From Lojkania enalia (lineage: Eukaryota > Ascomycota > Dothideomycetes > Pleosporales), in NCBI GenBank assembly GCA_010094045.1, contig ML986792.1, positions 24,054 through 60,941 on the forward strand: a stretch of DNA of 36,888 nucleotides, in the 5' to 3' direction. The notes under the pieces were generated by a model, which saw only the letters and a list, made by a program, of their open reading frames with translations, ran no database searches and was not told where the DNA came from. Both the position numbers and the translations under genes were made by a program. Below are positions 11,100 to 22,800 of the stretch, one piece after another (within the stretch, counting starts at the first letter, position 1; each line of letters begins with the position of its first letter).

Positions 11100-11850
11100 A
11101 ACTTTTCTTATCTTTTTTATACTATTACTATAAATTATTCTATTTTTTACTTATAAAATTCTGTTAAATTATTATATTTATTATTATTTAAATAACTATA
11201 TTAATTTTTATCTAAATATATTATTTATATTACTTTAACTATTTTTATATTTCTCGTCTATTTTTTCTATATAATCTTTTTTTATAATACTATCTTCTTT
11301 TTTATTTTATTTTCTATTTCTTTCTTCTTTATTTTATTATAATATATATTTATATTTCTACTAAAAATTTTCTCTATTTTATATTTCTCTTCTTTTTACT
11401 ACTCTTATATTAATTTATACTACCTTAAATTTCTATTTATTTTAATATACCTTTTTTTTTACTATATCTTTTTTTTATATTTTTATATTATACTACTACT
11501 TTTTATCTTATCTAATTTAATTTAGAATATAATATTCTAAAATTTCTTTTTCTTTTTATATTATTATTTACTATACTACTTTCTTTTTATTAACTTTCTT
11601 ATTCTAAAATATATTTTCTTTTATTTATCTTAACTTATTAATCTCTTTTATACTAATATCTAAAAATTTTAATAAATTCTTTTTTTTAATTATAAAAGAA
11701 ATACTTTATATATATTTTAACTTCCTTTTTTTTTAAAAAATCTACTATATTACTACTTTATTTTTAATTTCTACCTACTTTCTATTTATTCTATATACTT
11801 TACTATCTCTATTCTTATTATTCTATTCTATATTCTACTATATAAAGAGT
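11100..11850. other. Extremely AT-rich, pyrimidine-biased stretch with no recognised gene
   Basis: The plus strand continues the pyrimidine bias of the minisatellite (runs of T and TTC) but without a clear period. No motif could be read on either strand. It may be decayed minisatellite or the region downstream of the helicase relic. Confidence 0.4.
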
Positions 11851-13018
11851 ATAATTTAAATACTAACTACTATTATATTACTAAAATACTTCTCCTAAAC
11901 CTATTAAAAGTATCTCTTTTTTAACTACTTTATATATATCTTCTAATCTCTACTAAATTCTTTTAAATAGTTATACTATTAGATTATCTAGGTTTTCTTT
12001 TTAACCTCTACTACCGCCTGAGTTAGTAGTACTATTATATTTAGCTACTAATATTAATTGCTTAAATCTAACCTAGTTATATAGTATTTTTAACTAACCT
12101 AGTATTATTAGTAGCTATAACTCCCTTCTCTATTATATATTCTTATCTAAAATCTATCTAGTTTAACTCTACTTATTTTAGACTATACTATATACTATAT
12201 TATCTTATACTTCTACTATTCCTCTATTTCTACTTCTTCTATTATCTAGTATACTGCGTATCCTTTACGTAGCTCTTTTAGTACCTCCTAAATCTACTAC
12301 TATACTAAGCTTATTTTATACTATCTATCCTACTACTTACTAACACCTTTTCTATATTAGTTATATCTAGCTAATTTAATATTATTATAGCTTACCTACT
12401 TCCTGTTAAAATAGTTACTTATTAGTTTTTACTAATACCTACTATTTATAATACACCTTCCTATCGCCTATATATCTAGCTCCTCCTCTTTTTATTCTAT
12501 TTTTTACTCTACCTTACCCTCCTCTATAAGAATTACTAAATCTACCTACTTACCTACTTATCTATTATATTTACTTTCTTAAGTAAAGTCGATTATATTT
12601 TATAGTATCCCTATATATAGTATAAATATAATCTCTAGAAAATCTACCCCTATATTTAATACTAATATAACTACTATAAACTTATCTTTTTTAAGCTATT
12701 TTTCTAACTATTTAACTCGCTCTATATCTCTAGTATAATAGTATCTACTATCTAGTACTTTAGCTATCGTTTTATATTGTACTTTACTATGGTAGTATAC
12801 TACTCTTTTCTCCTTTTATTCCCTAAGCTGCTATACCTACCGCTAATATATTACTAATACTATCTTTTATACCTACTTCTACTTATATTATAATACTAAA
12901 TATTATATATTTAGCTATACTATACTCGCTTAAATATATATTATATACTAAACTAGTATACTTTCTTCTAGTTTAGCCTCTTATACTAGTAGTAGTATTA
13001 CTATAAGTAGTACTACTA
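11850..13018 (-). pseudogene. RecQ-family DNA helicase relic, C-terminal part
   Basis: The minus strand from 13018 downward reads as the second helicase domain of a RecQ-type enzyme. It has VVYYHSKVQYKTIAKVL near 12780 and FIVVILVLNIGVDF near 12670-12690, the SALGxGVDFP-type block. After it come IDFTQESKYNRQVGK near 12570-12600 (the ESGRGGRAG block, Gly/Arg altered by RIP) and DLVILIEEGK near 12530. Helicases of this group are frequent in fungal subtelomeres, where they are often multicopy and RIPped. The N-terminal ATPase half is absent: the reading stops where X copy B begins at 13021. Multiple TAA/TAG stops make it a pseudogene. Confidence 0.85.
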
Positions 13019-13020
13019 GG

Positions 13021-16000
13021 TATAATAGTAGCCGTAAATTCTTTAGTTTTACTAGCTTCAGCCGCTAGTTACTTAATATAAAGATAAGATAATACTCGTC
13101 TACTATAATCTACTATAGTAGTCTCTTACTATTAAATATTCCTATATAGCTAATAAAATTCCTATTACTTATTATATTATCTACTATATTTATATTAACT
13201 ACTACTACTATTATTAGATTACTCTTATTATACTTCTACTCTATATAGTCGATCCTACTCTCTTAAATCTACTTAACTAAGTTCTTAATAAGCGTCTAGT
13301 ATAGTACTACTACTACTATTACCCTATATTAATCTAAGTAAGCTAGTATAGTAAATAGTAAGCTTTTCTCTCTACTAGTTAGAAGTACTATAATAAGTAG
13401 TATCTACCTACCTAGTACTATATATATTACTTACTCTTATTTAGCTAAGTAGAAGCTAACCTCTTCTTACCTAAATACCTGTTATATTACTTTTTAAAGC
13501 TTTTTTTCTCTTCTACTTTAAGCCTATATTTTTTTTTCTTATATTATAGATTCTTTACTATTATTATTATACTACTACTACTTTCTTATTCTAGTCCAGC
13601 CTTAACTACCTATCTACCTTACTTCTAGTATCTCTTTACCCCTATTAAGCCCTAAAAAGTAATATTATAATATATTAAGTAGCTAGAACGCTTTAATTAA
13701 ATATATACTAAGATACTTAATAATATTAATTAGTATACTATAGTTTCTAATCCCTATCTATATTGTTTATACGCTCTATAGCTCTAATATACTCTTTTCT
13801 TCCTTATCTACTTTAGCTTCTTTAATTTTCCCTATTTTATCCTAATATTCTTTGCTAAATAACTCTCTAACTACTTCTCTACTAATACTAATAGTTATAT
13901 ATTAGTAGTCTAATATATATAGCTTAATACCTACCTATTTACTAGTCTTATATTTAAGTATATATATTAGTTAGTCTATTTTTTATAGCCTATATTAATC
14001 TACTTATATATAGTTATTAAAGCTGCTACTAAATATCTTAATATTTAGATACTCTTAAAACAGCTATATATAAGCTAAATATACTACTATTACCTATTCT
14101 AACCGCGGTGGTAGAAAGTATAATACTACCTTTAGCTTATCCTACTAGAATTATAATTTATAATAGTAGACTACTATTATAATCTACTTATCTACTATAA
14201 AGATAATATAGTTTTATAGTATTTTATTATAATACTATATTATTATAATTTCTAACTCTTACTTAAACTATTCTAAAGTTATATATATACTAACTATTAA
14301 TAGTTTTAAAAAGTAATCTACCTACTATAAGTACTACTTTATCTACTACTTACTTTATAAGCCGTCTCTTAACTAGAGCTGCTAACTAGCTTCTATCTAT
14401 CTAGCCTAAGTAAGTATCTACTTAAATCTATTATTAAGCCGATTATTATAATAATAGATAAAAGATATACCCTACTATATAAATATAATATTATTAATAA
14501 GCTACTCTAGCTGGATAGTAAACTAGTTTTTAGCTCTAGCTGTTTAATATAGCTTCTACTAGAGTATTTTCTCTACTTTAGCTATTATATCCTATAATAT
14601 CTTACGGAACTAGCTAATATAGATCGGCCGGCTATTAAGATAGAATATCTTCTTATTTTTTAACTAGTAAGTATTACCTAAATTACTAGCTATTAGTATA
14701 ATAAACTTCTTATATACTAGTAAGCTAATTATCTTATTTATTAGACTAAACGATCTATTAGCTAGAAACTTCTATTATATAAGTAGAAAATACTTCTAAT
14801 TCTCGTCCGTTTACTCGTCGTACTCTACTACTAGAAGTAGCTTCTCTATATCTAGTATATATATATAGTATATTACGCTAGTAAGTATATATAAATAGTT
14901 CTTTACTATATATAAGCAGTCTATTTTAGTATTAATCCCTAATATAGTAAGAAAATAGATAAGTCTATTATTAAATAGCTAATCGCCTATTAATTAAATA
15001 ATAAATAATATAAGTATATTTAATAGTACCCTAAACTAAATATCTTTACTATTTCTATCTAATATAACTTATAATACTATTACTAGTTTCTTCTATTTAT
15101 TTTACTAATAGAATAGCTTATATACGTCTTTAATTTAATCTATTTTTTTCTTCTTATAGTACCTATAATAGAGGCTACTATTACTATTATTATTACTATT
15201 AGTACTACTTCTAGTTTTCCTAGACCTAGAACTCGCGCTATTATCTAATACTATACTATTAATATTACTATTATTACTATTACTACTATAGTTAATCTAT
15301 ATAATTTAAGTTTCTTTATTAGTAATAATATAGAGAAAGTAGTAGACAAACTTAATAATATAGCTAGTATATACTGCCTAACTTTTAAAATTCTATAGTT
15401 AAGTAAGCGGACGTCTATCTATTTTATATTATTAAACGTTTCTAAACTACTATTTTATCTCTTATAAAAATAATAATAACCCTCTAATATTCTACTTAAC
15501 TAATAGTTTAACTAGCTTTACTATCTACTAAAGTTTTATCTTATTTTAGTTAGGTAGCTAGATCTAATATATAAGATATACTTAATTCTACTTTACTAGA
15601 TATTGTAACTACTCTATCTACTTAAACTATCTAGTTTTATCGGTCTTTACTACCTCTATATTTATAATCTATACTCTTTCTTCTTCCCTCTACTTTATAA
15701 GTTTAAAGCTAACTAACTAATTATATATAATATTAGCCTCTATATAGAAAATAGCTAGCTTATAATTATAGCTACTTATATTAATAATTAATAGTAATAG
15801 TAATATAGTATTTAGATTACTTATACTAGAACCTATTTAACGGCTTTTCTAATTCTAATATTAGTTACCTAAATAATATAGGTAGCTAGATATTTTTTAC
15901 TAGTCTAATTAGCTACTAACAAGTATACTTAATAATTACCCTTCTCTATTCTATTATTATACTATAATAGTACTATAAATATATATTAATATTTAATATA

Positions 16001-16424
16001 GTAGTTATATATTTCTTATATATTAGAATATAGTACTTAAATAGATAGTAGAAATAGTTCTTAATATTCTCTAGTAATAGTACTATTCTACTTACTTATA
16101 TATAGGTCTTCTTATTATAGATATAGTATTATACTCTTAGTTTAAGTATCTATATATCCTAATAGAACTATATTTTTCTAGCTTTATTATAACTCTACGC
16201 TAGTATAGGTATAATAATATAGTATTATAAGTAGAATAAATAGATTCTACTAAATATTTTTTATATATAAAGTATTACGGTTAAAATACTAGTTATAAAT
16301 AAATTAGGGGGGTTATAGTTAGATAAATCGCCTCTTTTAAACAACCTATTTTAGATATAGCGTTATAGTATTATATCTAATCTATTATAAATCGGGTCTA
16401 ATTTATTATTTTATATTAGATAGG
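13021..16424 (-). mobile_element. X element copy B
   Basis: Collinear with copy A over its whole length. It starts tataatagtag after ...ctactagg of the helicase relic and ends attagatagg at 16424. Relative to copy A it lacks about 120 bp near 15790, corresponding to about 2940-3060 of copy A. It has no X tail on its left, so it is the first of the tandem group and shows the true left boundary of the family. The flanking TAGG on the helicase side and the terminal TAGG on the right form a short direct repeat. Confidence 0.8.
13080..15700 (-). pseudogene. X-family protein relic in copy B
   Basis: The same minus-strand reading as in copy A, with a different set of stops and substitutions. The Asn/Gln/Ser-type low-complexity block is at about 15178-15290. 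The family is not recognised. Shared reading across copies supports an ancestral coding region of about 2.5 kb, although the exact ends are not known. Confidence 0.4.
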
Positions 16425-18981
16425 CCCTTTACTATTATTATTATACTACTACTACTTTCTTACCCTAGTCTAGCCTTAACTACCTTTCTACCTTACCTCT
16501 AGTATCTCTTTACCCCTATTAAACCCTAAAAAATAATACTATAATATATTAAGCGGCTAGAATACTTTAATTAAATATATATTAAGATACTTAATAATAT
16601 TAATTAATATACTATAGTTTCTAATTTCTATCTATATAGTCTATATACTCTATAACTCTAGTATACTCTTTTCCTCTTTATCTACTTTAGCTTCTTCAAC
16701 TTCTTCTATCTTATCCTAATATCCTTTACTAAACAACTCTTTAACTACTTCTCTACTAATACTAATAGCTATATATTAGTAGTCTAATATATATAGTTTA
16801 ATATCTATCTATTTTTAGTTTTATACTTAAGTACGCGTATTAGTCAGTCTATTTTTTATAGCCTATATTAATCTACCTATATATAGTTGCTAAAGCTACT
16901 GCTAAGTACTTTAATATTTAAATACTTCTAGAATAGCTATATATAAGTTAAATATATTACTATTATCTATTCTAGCTATAGTAGTAGAAAATATAGTACT
17001 ATTTTTGGCTTATTCTATTAGAATTGTAATTTATAATAGTAGACTACTATTATAATCTACCCGTCTACTATAAAGATATTATAGTCTTATAGTACCCTAT
17101 TATAATACTATATTATTATAATCTTTAACTCTTACTTAAACTATTCTAAATTTATATATATATTAACTATTAGTAGTTTTAAAAAGTAATCTATCTATTA
17201 TAAGTACTATTTTACCTACTACTTACTCTATAAGCTATTTCTTAACTAGAGCTACTAACTAGCTTCTATCTATCTAGCTTAAGTAAGTATCTACTTAAGC
17301 TTATTATTAAGCTAATTATTATAATAATAGATAAAAGATATACTCTACTATATAAATATAATATTATTAATAAGCTACTCTAATCGGATAGTAAACTAGT
17401 TTTTAGCTTTAGCCGTCTAATATAACTTCTACTAGAATATCTCCTCTACCTTAACTATAATATTCTATACTATCTTATAGAACTAGTTAATATAGATTAG
17501 TTAGCTATTAAGATAGAATATTTTCTTATTCTTTAACTAGTAAGTATTATCTAAATTACTAGCTATTAGTATAATAAACTTCTTATATACTAGTAAGCTA
17601 ATTATCTTACTTATTAGATTAAATAATCTATTAGCTAGAAACTTCTACTATATAAGTAGAAAATACTTCTAGTTCTTATCTATCTACTTATTATACTCTA
17701 CTACTAGAAGTAGCTTTCCTATACCTAGTATATATATATAGTATACTATACTAGTAAGTATATATAAGTAGTCTATCTTAATATTAATCTCTAATATAGT
17801 AAGAAAATAGATAAATTTACTATTAAACAGCTAATCGCCTATTAATTAAAAAATAAATAATATAAGTATATCTAGTAGTATTCTAAACTAAATATTTTTA
17901 CTATTTCTATCTAATATAATCTATAGTACTATTACTAGTTTCTTCTATTTATTTTACTAATAGAATAGCTCGCGCGCGTCTTCTATCTAATCTACTTCTT
18001 TCTTTCTATAGTATTTATAATAGAAGCTACTATTACTATTATTATTACTATTAGTCCTACTTTTAACTTTACTAGATTTAGAACTCGCGCTATTATCCAA
18101 TACTATACTATTAATATTACTATTATTACTATTACTATTATAGTTAATTTATATAACCTAAGCTTTTTTATTAGTAATAATATAGAGAAAGTAGTAGACG
18201 AATTTAATAATATAGTTAGTATATACTATCTAATTCTTAGGGTTTTATAGTTAAGTAAGTAGATATCTATCTATTTTATATTACTAAGCGCTTTTAAACT
18301 ACTATTTTATCTCTTATATAAATATTAATAATCTTCTAATATTCTATTTAACTAATAATTTAACTAGTTTTACTATCTACTAAAGTTTTATCTTATTTTA
18401 GTTAGGTAGCTAAATCTAATATATAAGATATACTTAATTCTACTTAACTAGATACTCTAACTACTCTATTTACTTAAACCACCCGGTTTTATCGGTCTTT
18501 ACTACCTCTGTATTTATAACCTATATTTTCTCTTCTTCCCTCTATTTTATAAGTTTAAAGCTAGCTAACTAATTATATATACTATTAGCTTCTATATAAA
18601 GAATAGTTAGTTTATAGTTATAGCTACCTATATTAATAATAAAATATTACTATAGTCTACTAGCCTAAAAGAATATTTATATCTTAACCTTCTAATAAAG
18701 TCTACTTTTATTATCTATTTATACTTACTTATACTTCTTTTTTAAATATATATATAGTATATTAATATTAGTAGTAATATAGTATCTAGATTATTTATAC
18801 TAGAACCTATTTAATAGCTTTCCTAATTCTAATATTAGTTGCCTAAATAGTATAGGTAGCTAGATATTCTTTACTAGTTTAATCAGCTACTAATAAATAT
18901 ACTTAATAATTACCCTTCTCTACTCTATTATTATACTATAATAGTACTATAAATATATATTAATATTTAATATAATAGTTA
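16425..18981 (-). mobile_element. X element copy C, left part
   Basis: It begins ccctttactatt directly after the TAGG end of copy B and corresponds to copy A from about 697 on, so the left ~530 bp are missing. It is collinear with copies A and B, apart from an approximately 20-bp loss near 17770 between short direct repeats. It is interrupted at 18981 by a Fot1/Pot2-like transposon and resumes at 26493. Confidence 0.82.
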
Positions 18982-19022
18982 ACGTAAATAGTAAGTAAGT
19001 ATATTAGGTAAGTAAGCATACT
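18982..19022. repeat. Left terminal inverted repeat of the Fot1/Pot2-like element
   Basis: It starts acgtaaatagtaagtaagta and contains two near-direct copies of a gtaagtaag motif. The partner is at 26452-26492. Confidence 0.85.
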
Positions 19023-19039
19023 ATCTTACTAACTTTATA

Positions 19040-19336
19040 TAATATCCTACTTTCTAATAATAATAGCTTAACCTATAAATGCCTAATCTAGCTGTAATAA
19101 AGTAGATATTTTTCTAGCTATCTTAGCTATTAATAATAAGTAACTTTAAAGTAAAAGATATATTATTTCTATATATAATATCTCTCGAAGAATAATACGT
19201 CGACGATATAACGGAATTACTATATAATATAATTGTAAGCTAAATTCGAAGAAGCTTACTAAGCTAAAAGAGGAGGCTATTATTATATATATACTTAACC
19301 TAGATTTATAAGGATTTATACCTTCTCTAGATACTA
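19040..19336 (+). pseudogene. Fot1/Pot2-like transposase, N-terminal part
   Basis: The plus-strand reading includes QLNSKKLTKLKEEAIIIYIL (Q at a stop) at about 19225-19295 and then GFIPSLDTI. This resembles the N-terminal DNA-binding region of pogo-type transposases, before the MADKLL-type helix. The frame runs into the copia target duplication at 19337-19341 and continues in frame at 24995. The start codon is uncertain; an ATG at 19079 is not clearly in the same frame. Confidence 0.8.
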
Positions 19337-19341
19337 TATAA
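19337..19341. other. Target-site duplication of copia, left copy (tataa)
   Basis: An identical tataa stands at 24995-24999 on the other side. Joining across one copy keeps the transposase frame (DTI-x-NIVDKLL). Confidence 0.9.
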
Positions 19342-19545
19342 TATAGTAAGAGGCGAATCTTATTTTAGGGAGGGAGATAAGAAGCTGAACTAGTTGATTA
19401 AAGATAGTTAGCGGGCCATATTTATGTATATAAAAAAGGGGTATATTAGCTAATATCTAGCGTAATATCCGGCGTAATATTAACCGTAATATTATATATT
19501 AATATCTGATACAGCTTAGCAGACTAGCTAAAAATCCCTATAATA
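19342..19545 (-). repeat. Copia 3' LTR (204 bp)
   Basis: It starts tatagtaagaggcgaatc and ends ccctataata, and aligns with the partner at 24791-24994. Scattered differences are mostly transitions. An aaaaaaggggtatattagc segment and three cgtaatat-type repeats (near 19470-19500) are shared by both LTRs. Confidence 0.93.
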
Positions 19546-19560
19546 TACCCCCCTAGCTTT
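19546..19560 (-). other. Copia polypurine tract
   Basis: On the minus strand the sequence runs agctaggggggta into the 3' LTR. A six-G purine run immediately upstream of the LTR is the usual plus-strand primer site of LTR retrotransposons and fixes the element's orientation. Confidence 0.75.
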
Positions 19561-19849
19561 AACTGCGAAAGAGAAGCTGCGTCGAAAAAAAATAAAGGTA
19601 GATACTATACTAAAAGAGGTAAATTATATAGAGTAACTAGTAGTAGAGCTAAGTATGCTTGCAGAAATATTAATTTAATATAATATAGGGTGAGTTATAA
19701 TCAATTTTTAATTACCCCCTAAGATTCTTATTAGTAATCGATTTATTTAGCTAATAGAAATTCCTGAGATTCGATTCTAGCTGAAATATCTTCTATTTTT
19801 AGTTGCTTAATAAACCTTTAGTATTATTGTAGCTATAGAACTTTTATAA

Positions 19850-22800
19850 AGCCGTTGGCTGGTATTAGATTTATTAGTTGCTAACTAATTATAAGTCTCT
19901 ACTCTGCTACTTCTTAATATAGCTAGTACTAGTATATATCTATATAGCGAAGTTTGGTATTAAAATGCTTAGATAGTTTATTTACGATATCTACTATTTA
20001 TTAATTATTGTAAAGTAGTACTAGTTATATGTTAATATAGAAGCGTAGTAAAGCGAAGGCCTTCTACTACTACTCTATTTCTAATCCGGCGACTAATAGT
20101 ACTAATAATTCTACCTTAGTAGTCGATTTTATAACCGTATACTAAATTAAGGCTTTTTAATTAATTAGCATTCTAAAAAGTTAAAATATATAGCCGTAGG
20201 AACTTTAACAAGTATTAGAATTATCGCCGAAGGCTGTATTAGATATACTATAGAATAGTAATTACTCTATAGGGTTAATATAATTAGTATTACTACTCTA
20301 GCTAATAGTAGAGGTATTTTATATATTATTAGCTATTACTGTAATTGCTAAGTACTTTATACTAATTAGATATCGCTATACCCTTAAGGTAGTATTAATA
20401 TAATAATTGCTAGGGTTCTAGAGGTATTATAATAATATCGAGTACGCTTGCATAATATTAGAGCGTATAAAAACTATAATCTAGGCTAGATAACTAATTA
20501 GTTGTTGGTAGTAAGATATCCTATTAGAGGATTCCTTAGTAGCGGCTGGCAGCACGTTCTTATATAGAGGCGTACTCGGCGCCTTCTTATTAACCGTAAT
20601 ATTAAATCGCGCTGCTACCTTATTAATAAATAAGTCTTATAATAGCTAGGTCTTATACTACTATATATCGCGTACGACTCGAACTTTTAGAAACTAATTT
20701 AGATTTCTAAGGGATTAAAGTTTATATTTATTACTTAATTGCGATTTAAATTTCTACTTAGTAGAGATATTTAATAGGTAAACTAGAATTACAATATTAT
20801 TAATATAAAAGAAGACGATTAGCTTATTATTTACGTATAAGTAAGATATTCCTAGTACTATTTTAAGGCCTAATTACCTTAGAGTCCTATCTAGCTTATA
20901 ATACTAAAGTTTTAGAGCATCTTTAAGACTATATATAGCTTTCTATAGTTGTAAATATTTCCTATACTTATATACGAAACCTTCTAGTATATAGATATAT
21001 ATTAACCTATCTAATTAGCAGTTAAGGAACATATTAATAATATTAAACTAGTATATATCGAGTTTAAAATAAGTTACAATTAATATTAGAAAGCGAAAGG
21101 TTTATACAGCTAGTATAGTAGTATAAGTATCTCCCTATTAAGATTGTAGATCGCTGCGTACAACTAATCTAGCTTTAAATTTGTATAGGAAACCGTCCTC
21201 ATCAAATTTATATGCGAATACCTACATTACTAAAAGAATTTTAGTAGAGTTTTAAAGGATTATTACCTTTTACTAGATATCTATATCCTTCTACTTTTAT
21301 AACTTAATACGATAGGTCTTATAGAAGCTAGTACTAAAGAGGTAATTCTTTAGATTCTTATAGTACTTCGGTTCTAGTAGAAGCTGATTATAATAATATT
21401 TTCTAATAGTATAAGTTTCCTTTATATAATTTTCTAGTATTAGCTTACTATTAAATAGTACTGTAAAGGTTGTAAAGTATAATTAAGGCGGCCTACGGCT
21501 GTATAGAAACCTACCTCTCTAGATTATATTATCCCTTAATATTTAGCTACTAATTTCTTCCCTCTATAGGGTATTATTTATTCTTTTTAAGAGTATAGAA
21601 GTATAAGAAAGCGATAGTTACTATTTTTATAGTAAATTATCGCTAAACGTAGTATCCTTACTATCTACTAGCAGCGCTATAGGGGTATCCTAATTCCTTA
21701 GTACTAGCGCTAGTATTAATTCTAGTATTAGGAGTTCTTAATTACTAGTAATATCGTCGATTTATTTTTTAAAAATAGTATTCTTCTACTAATAGACTTT
21801 CTTACTAATTAAATTACCTACTAATTTAGCAGGGATATTTTAATTAAATAGCCGATCCTTATAGATTGCTTCTATAACTTTAATCGTTTTATTATTACTA
21901 CTATTAATAGAGCTCTTAATATTATTAATTTGAAAAAGAATCTTCTCTAAGGATTCTTTTAGCGGATATTCCTCCTCCTTACTAGATATAATATTGCTAA
22001 ATATAATATCTCTAGTATTAAATACCTATTTTAGTTTTAGAATTAGTACTTAGTATATATTTATACTTCTATATTATAAGAGTTTTCTAATTAGTACCTA
22101 CGATACTAGTTTATCACCTCTTAACAGAGTTTTATCTAAAATATATACTCGCGATCCTATAACCTAAAGGTAAGTAAGAAATGGTTTATAGCTAAAAACG
22201 GCCTTATATAGGGTTTTAAATTAAAGGCTTATAATCGGCGTTCTATTAAGTAGGTATATTACTATATAAGCTAATTTATTAGTATATTTATTAGAGATAT
22301 TACTTTCTATTATAAGAGCGCGCGCGCGGGTTATAATTTAGTATTTTACTTACTTTACTAGACTATTCTACTTAGGTATATAAGGCGCGCGAGCTTTAAT
22401 CGCAATTCCTTAATTAAGTAATACTTCTATAAGTTCTAAGAAGCTTAAGTTGTTATCTATATAGATATATACAATCTTTCTTTTATACTATTATTTAATT
22501 TTTGCTAATAGTATTTTAAAGGCTTTTATAAGGGTAGATTTTAACTAATCGTATATTATAAATCCTTTATACTACCGGGACATCTGATTAACTATATAAA
22601 ATAGGTATCTTTTACTGTTATAGTACCTCTTATAGTTCTTCTAAAGTTATATAATATTAATCGCAATTCTTTCGAATAGTTTAATAGCTAGGTAAAATTA
22701 ATTACACCGGCTAATCTACTATAATAACTTCGCTTATATATATATCTAGCAATCTTACTATACTAGTACTTCCTAATTGTTTAACTAGATACCCTCAACT

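Larger units (their letters stand above)
8800..11100. repeat. Minisatellite, ~71-bp unit, roughly 28 copies
   Basis: The plus strand is pyrimidine rich. A core of ttcttttttctattctaaac recurs at about 9272, 9343, 9414, 9485, 9557 and 9628, a spacing of 71 bp. The rest of the unit includes tctaactctattctaattttaa and tatttaactacctcta. The array is interrupted by a 303-bp solo LTR at 8909-9211 and by an unrelated ~105-bp island at about 10326-10430. Spacing becomes irregular after 10430 and the array fades near 11100. A unit length not divisible by three argues against a coding repeat. Edges are approximate. Confidence 0.85.

Noticed and set aside
8800..11100. A repetitive coiled-coil protein gene on the minus strand
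   Set aside because: The unit is 71 bp, not a multiple of three, so a protein repeat would change frame at every unit.
19079..19081. ATG as the start of the Fot-like transposase
   Set aside because: Its frame does not run into the recognisable N-terminal blocks near 19225-19336 without a shift, so I left the start undefined.
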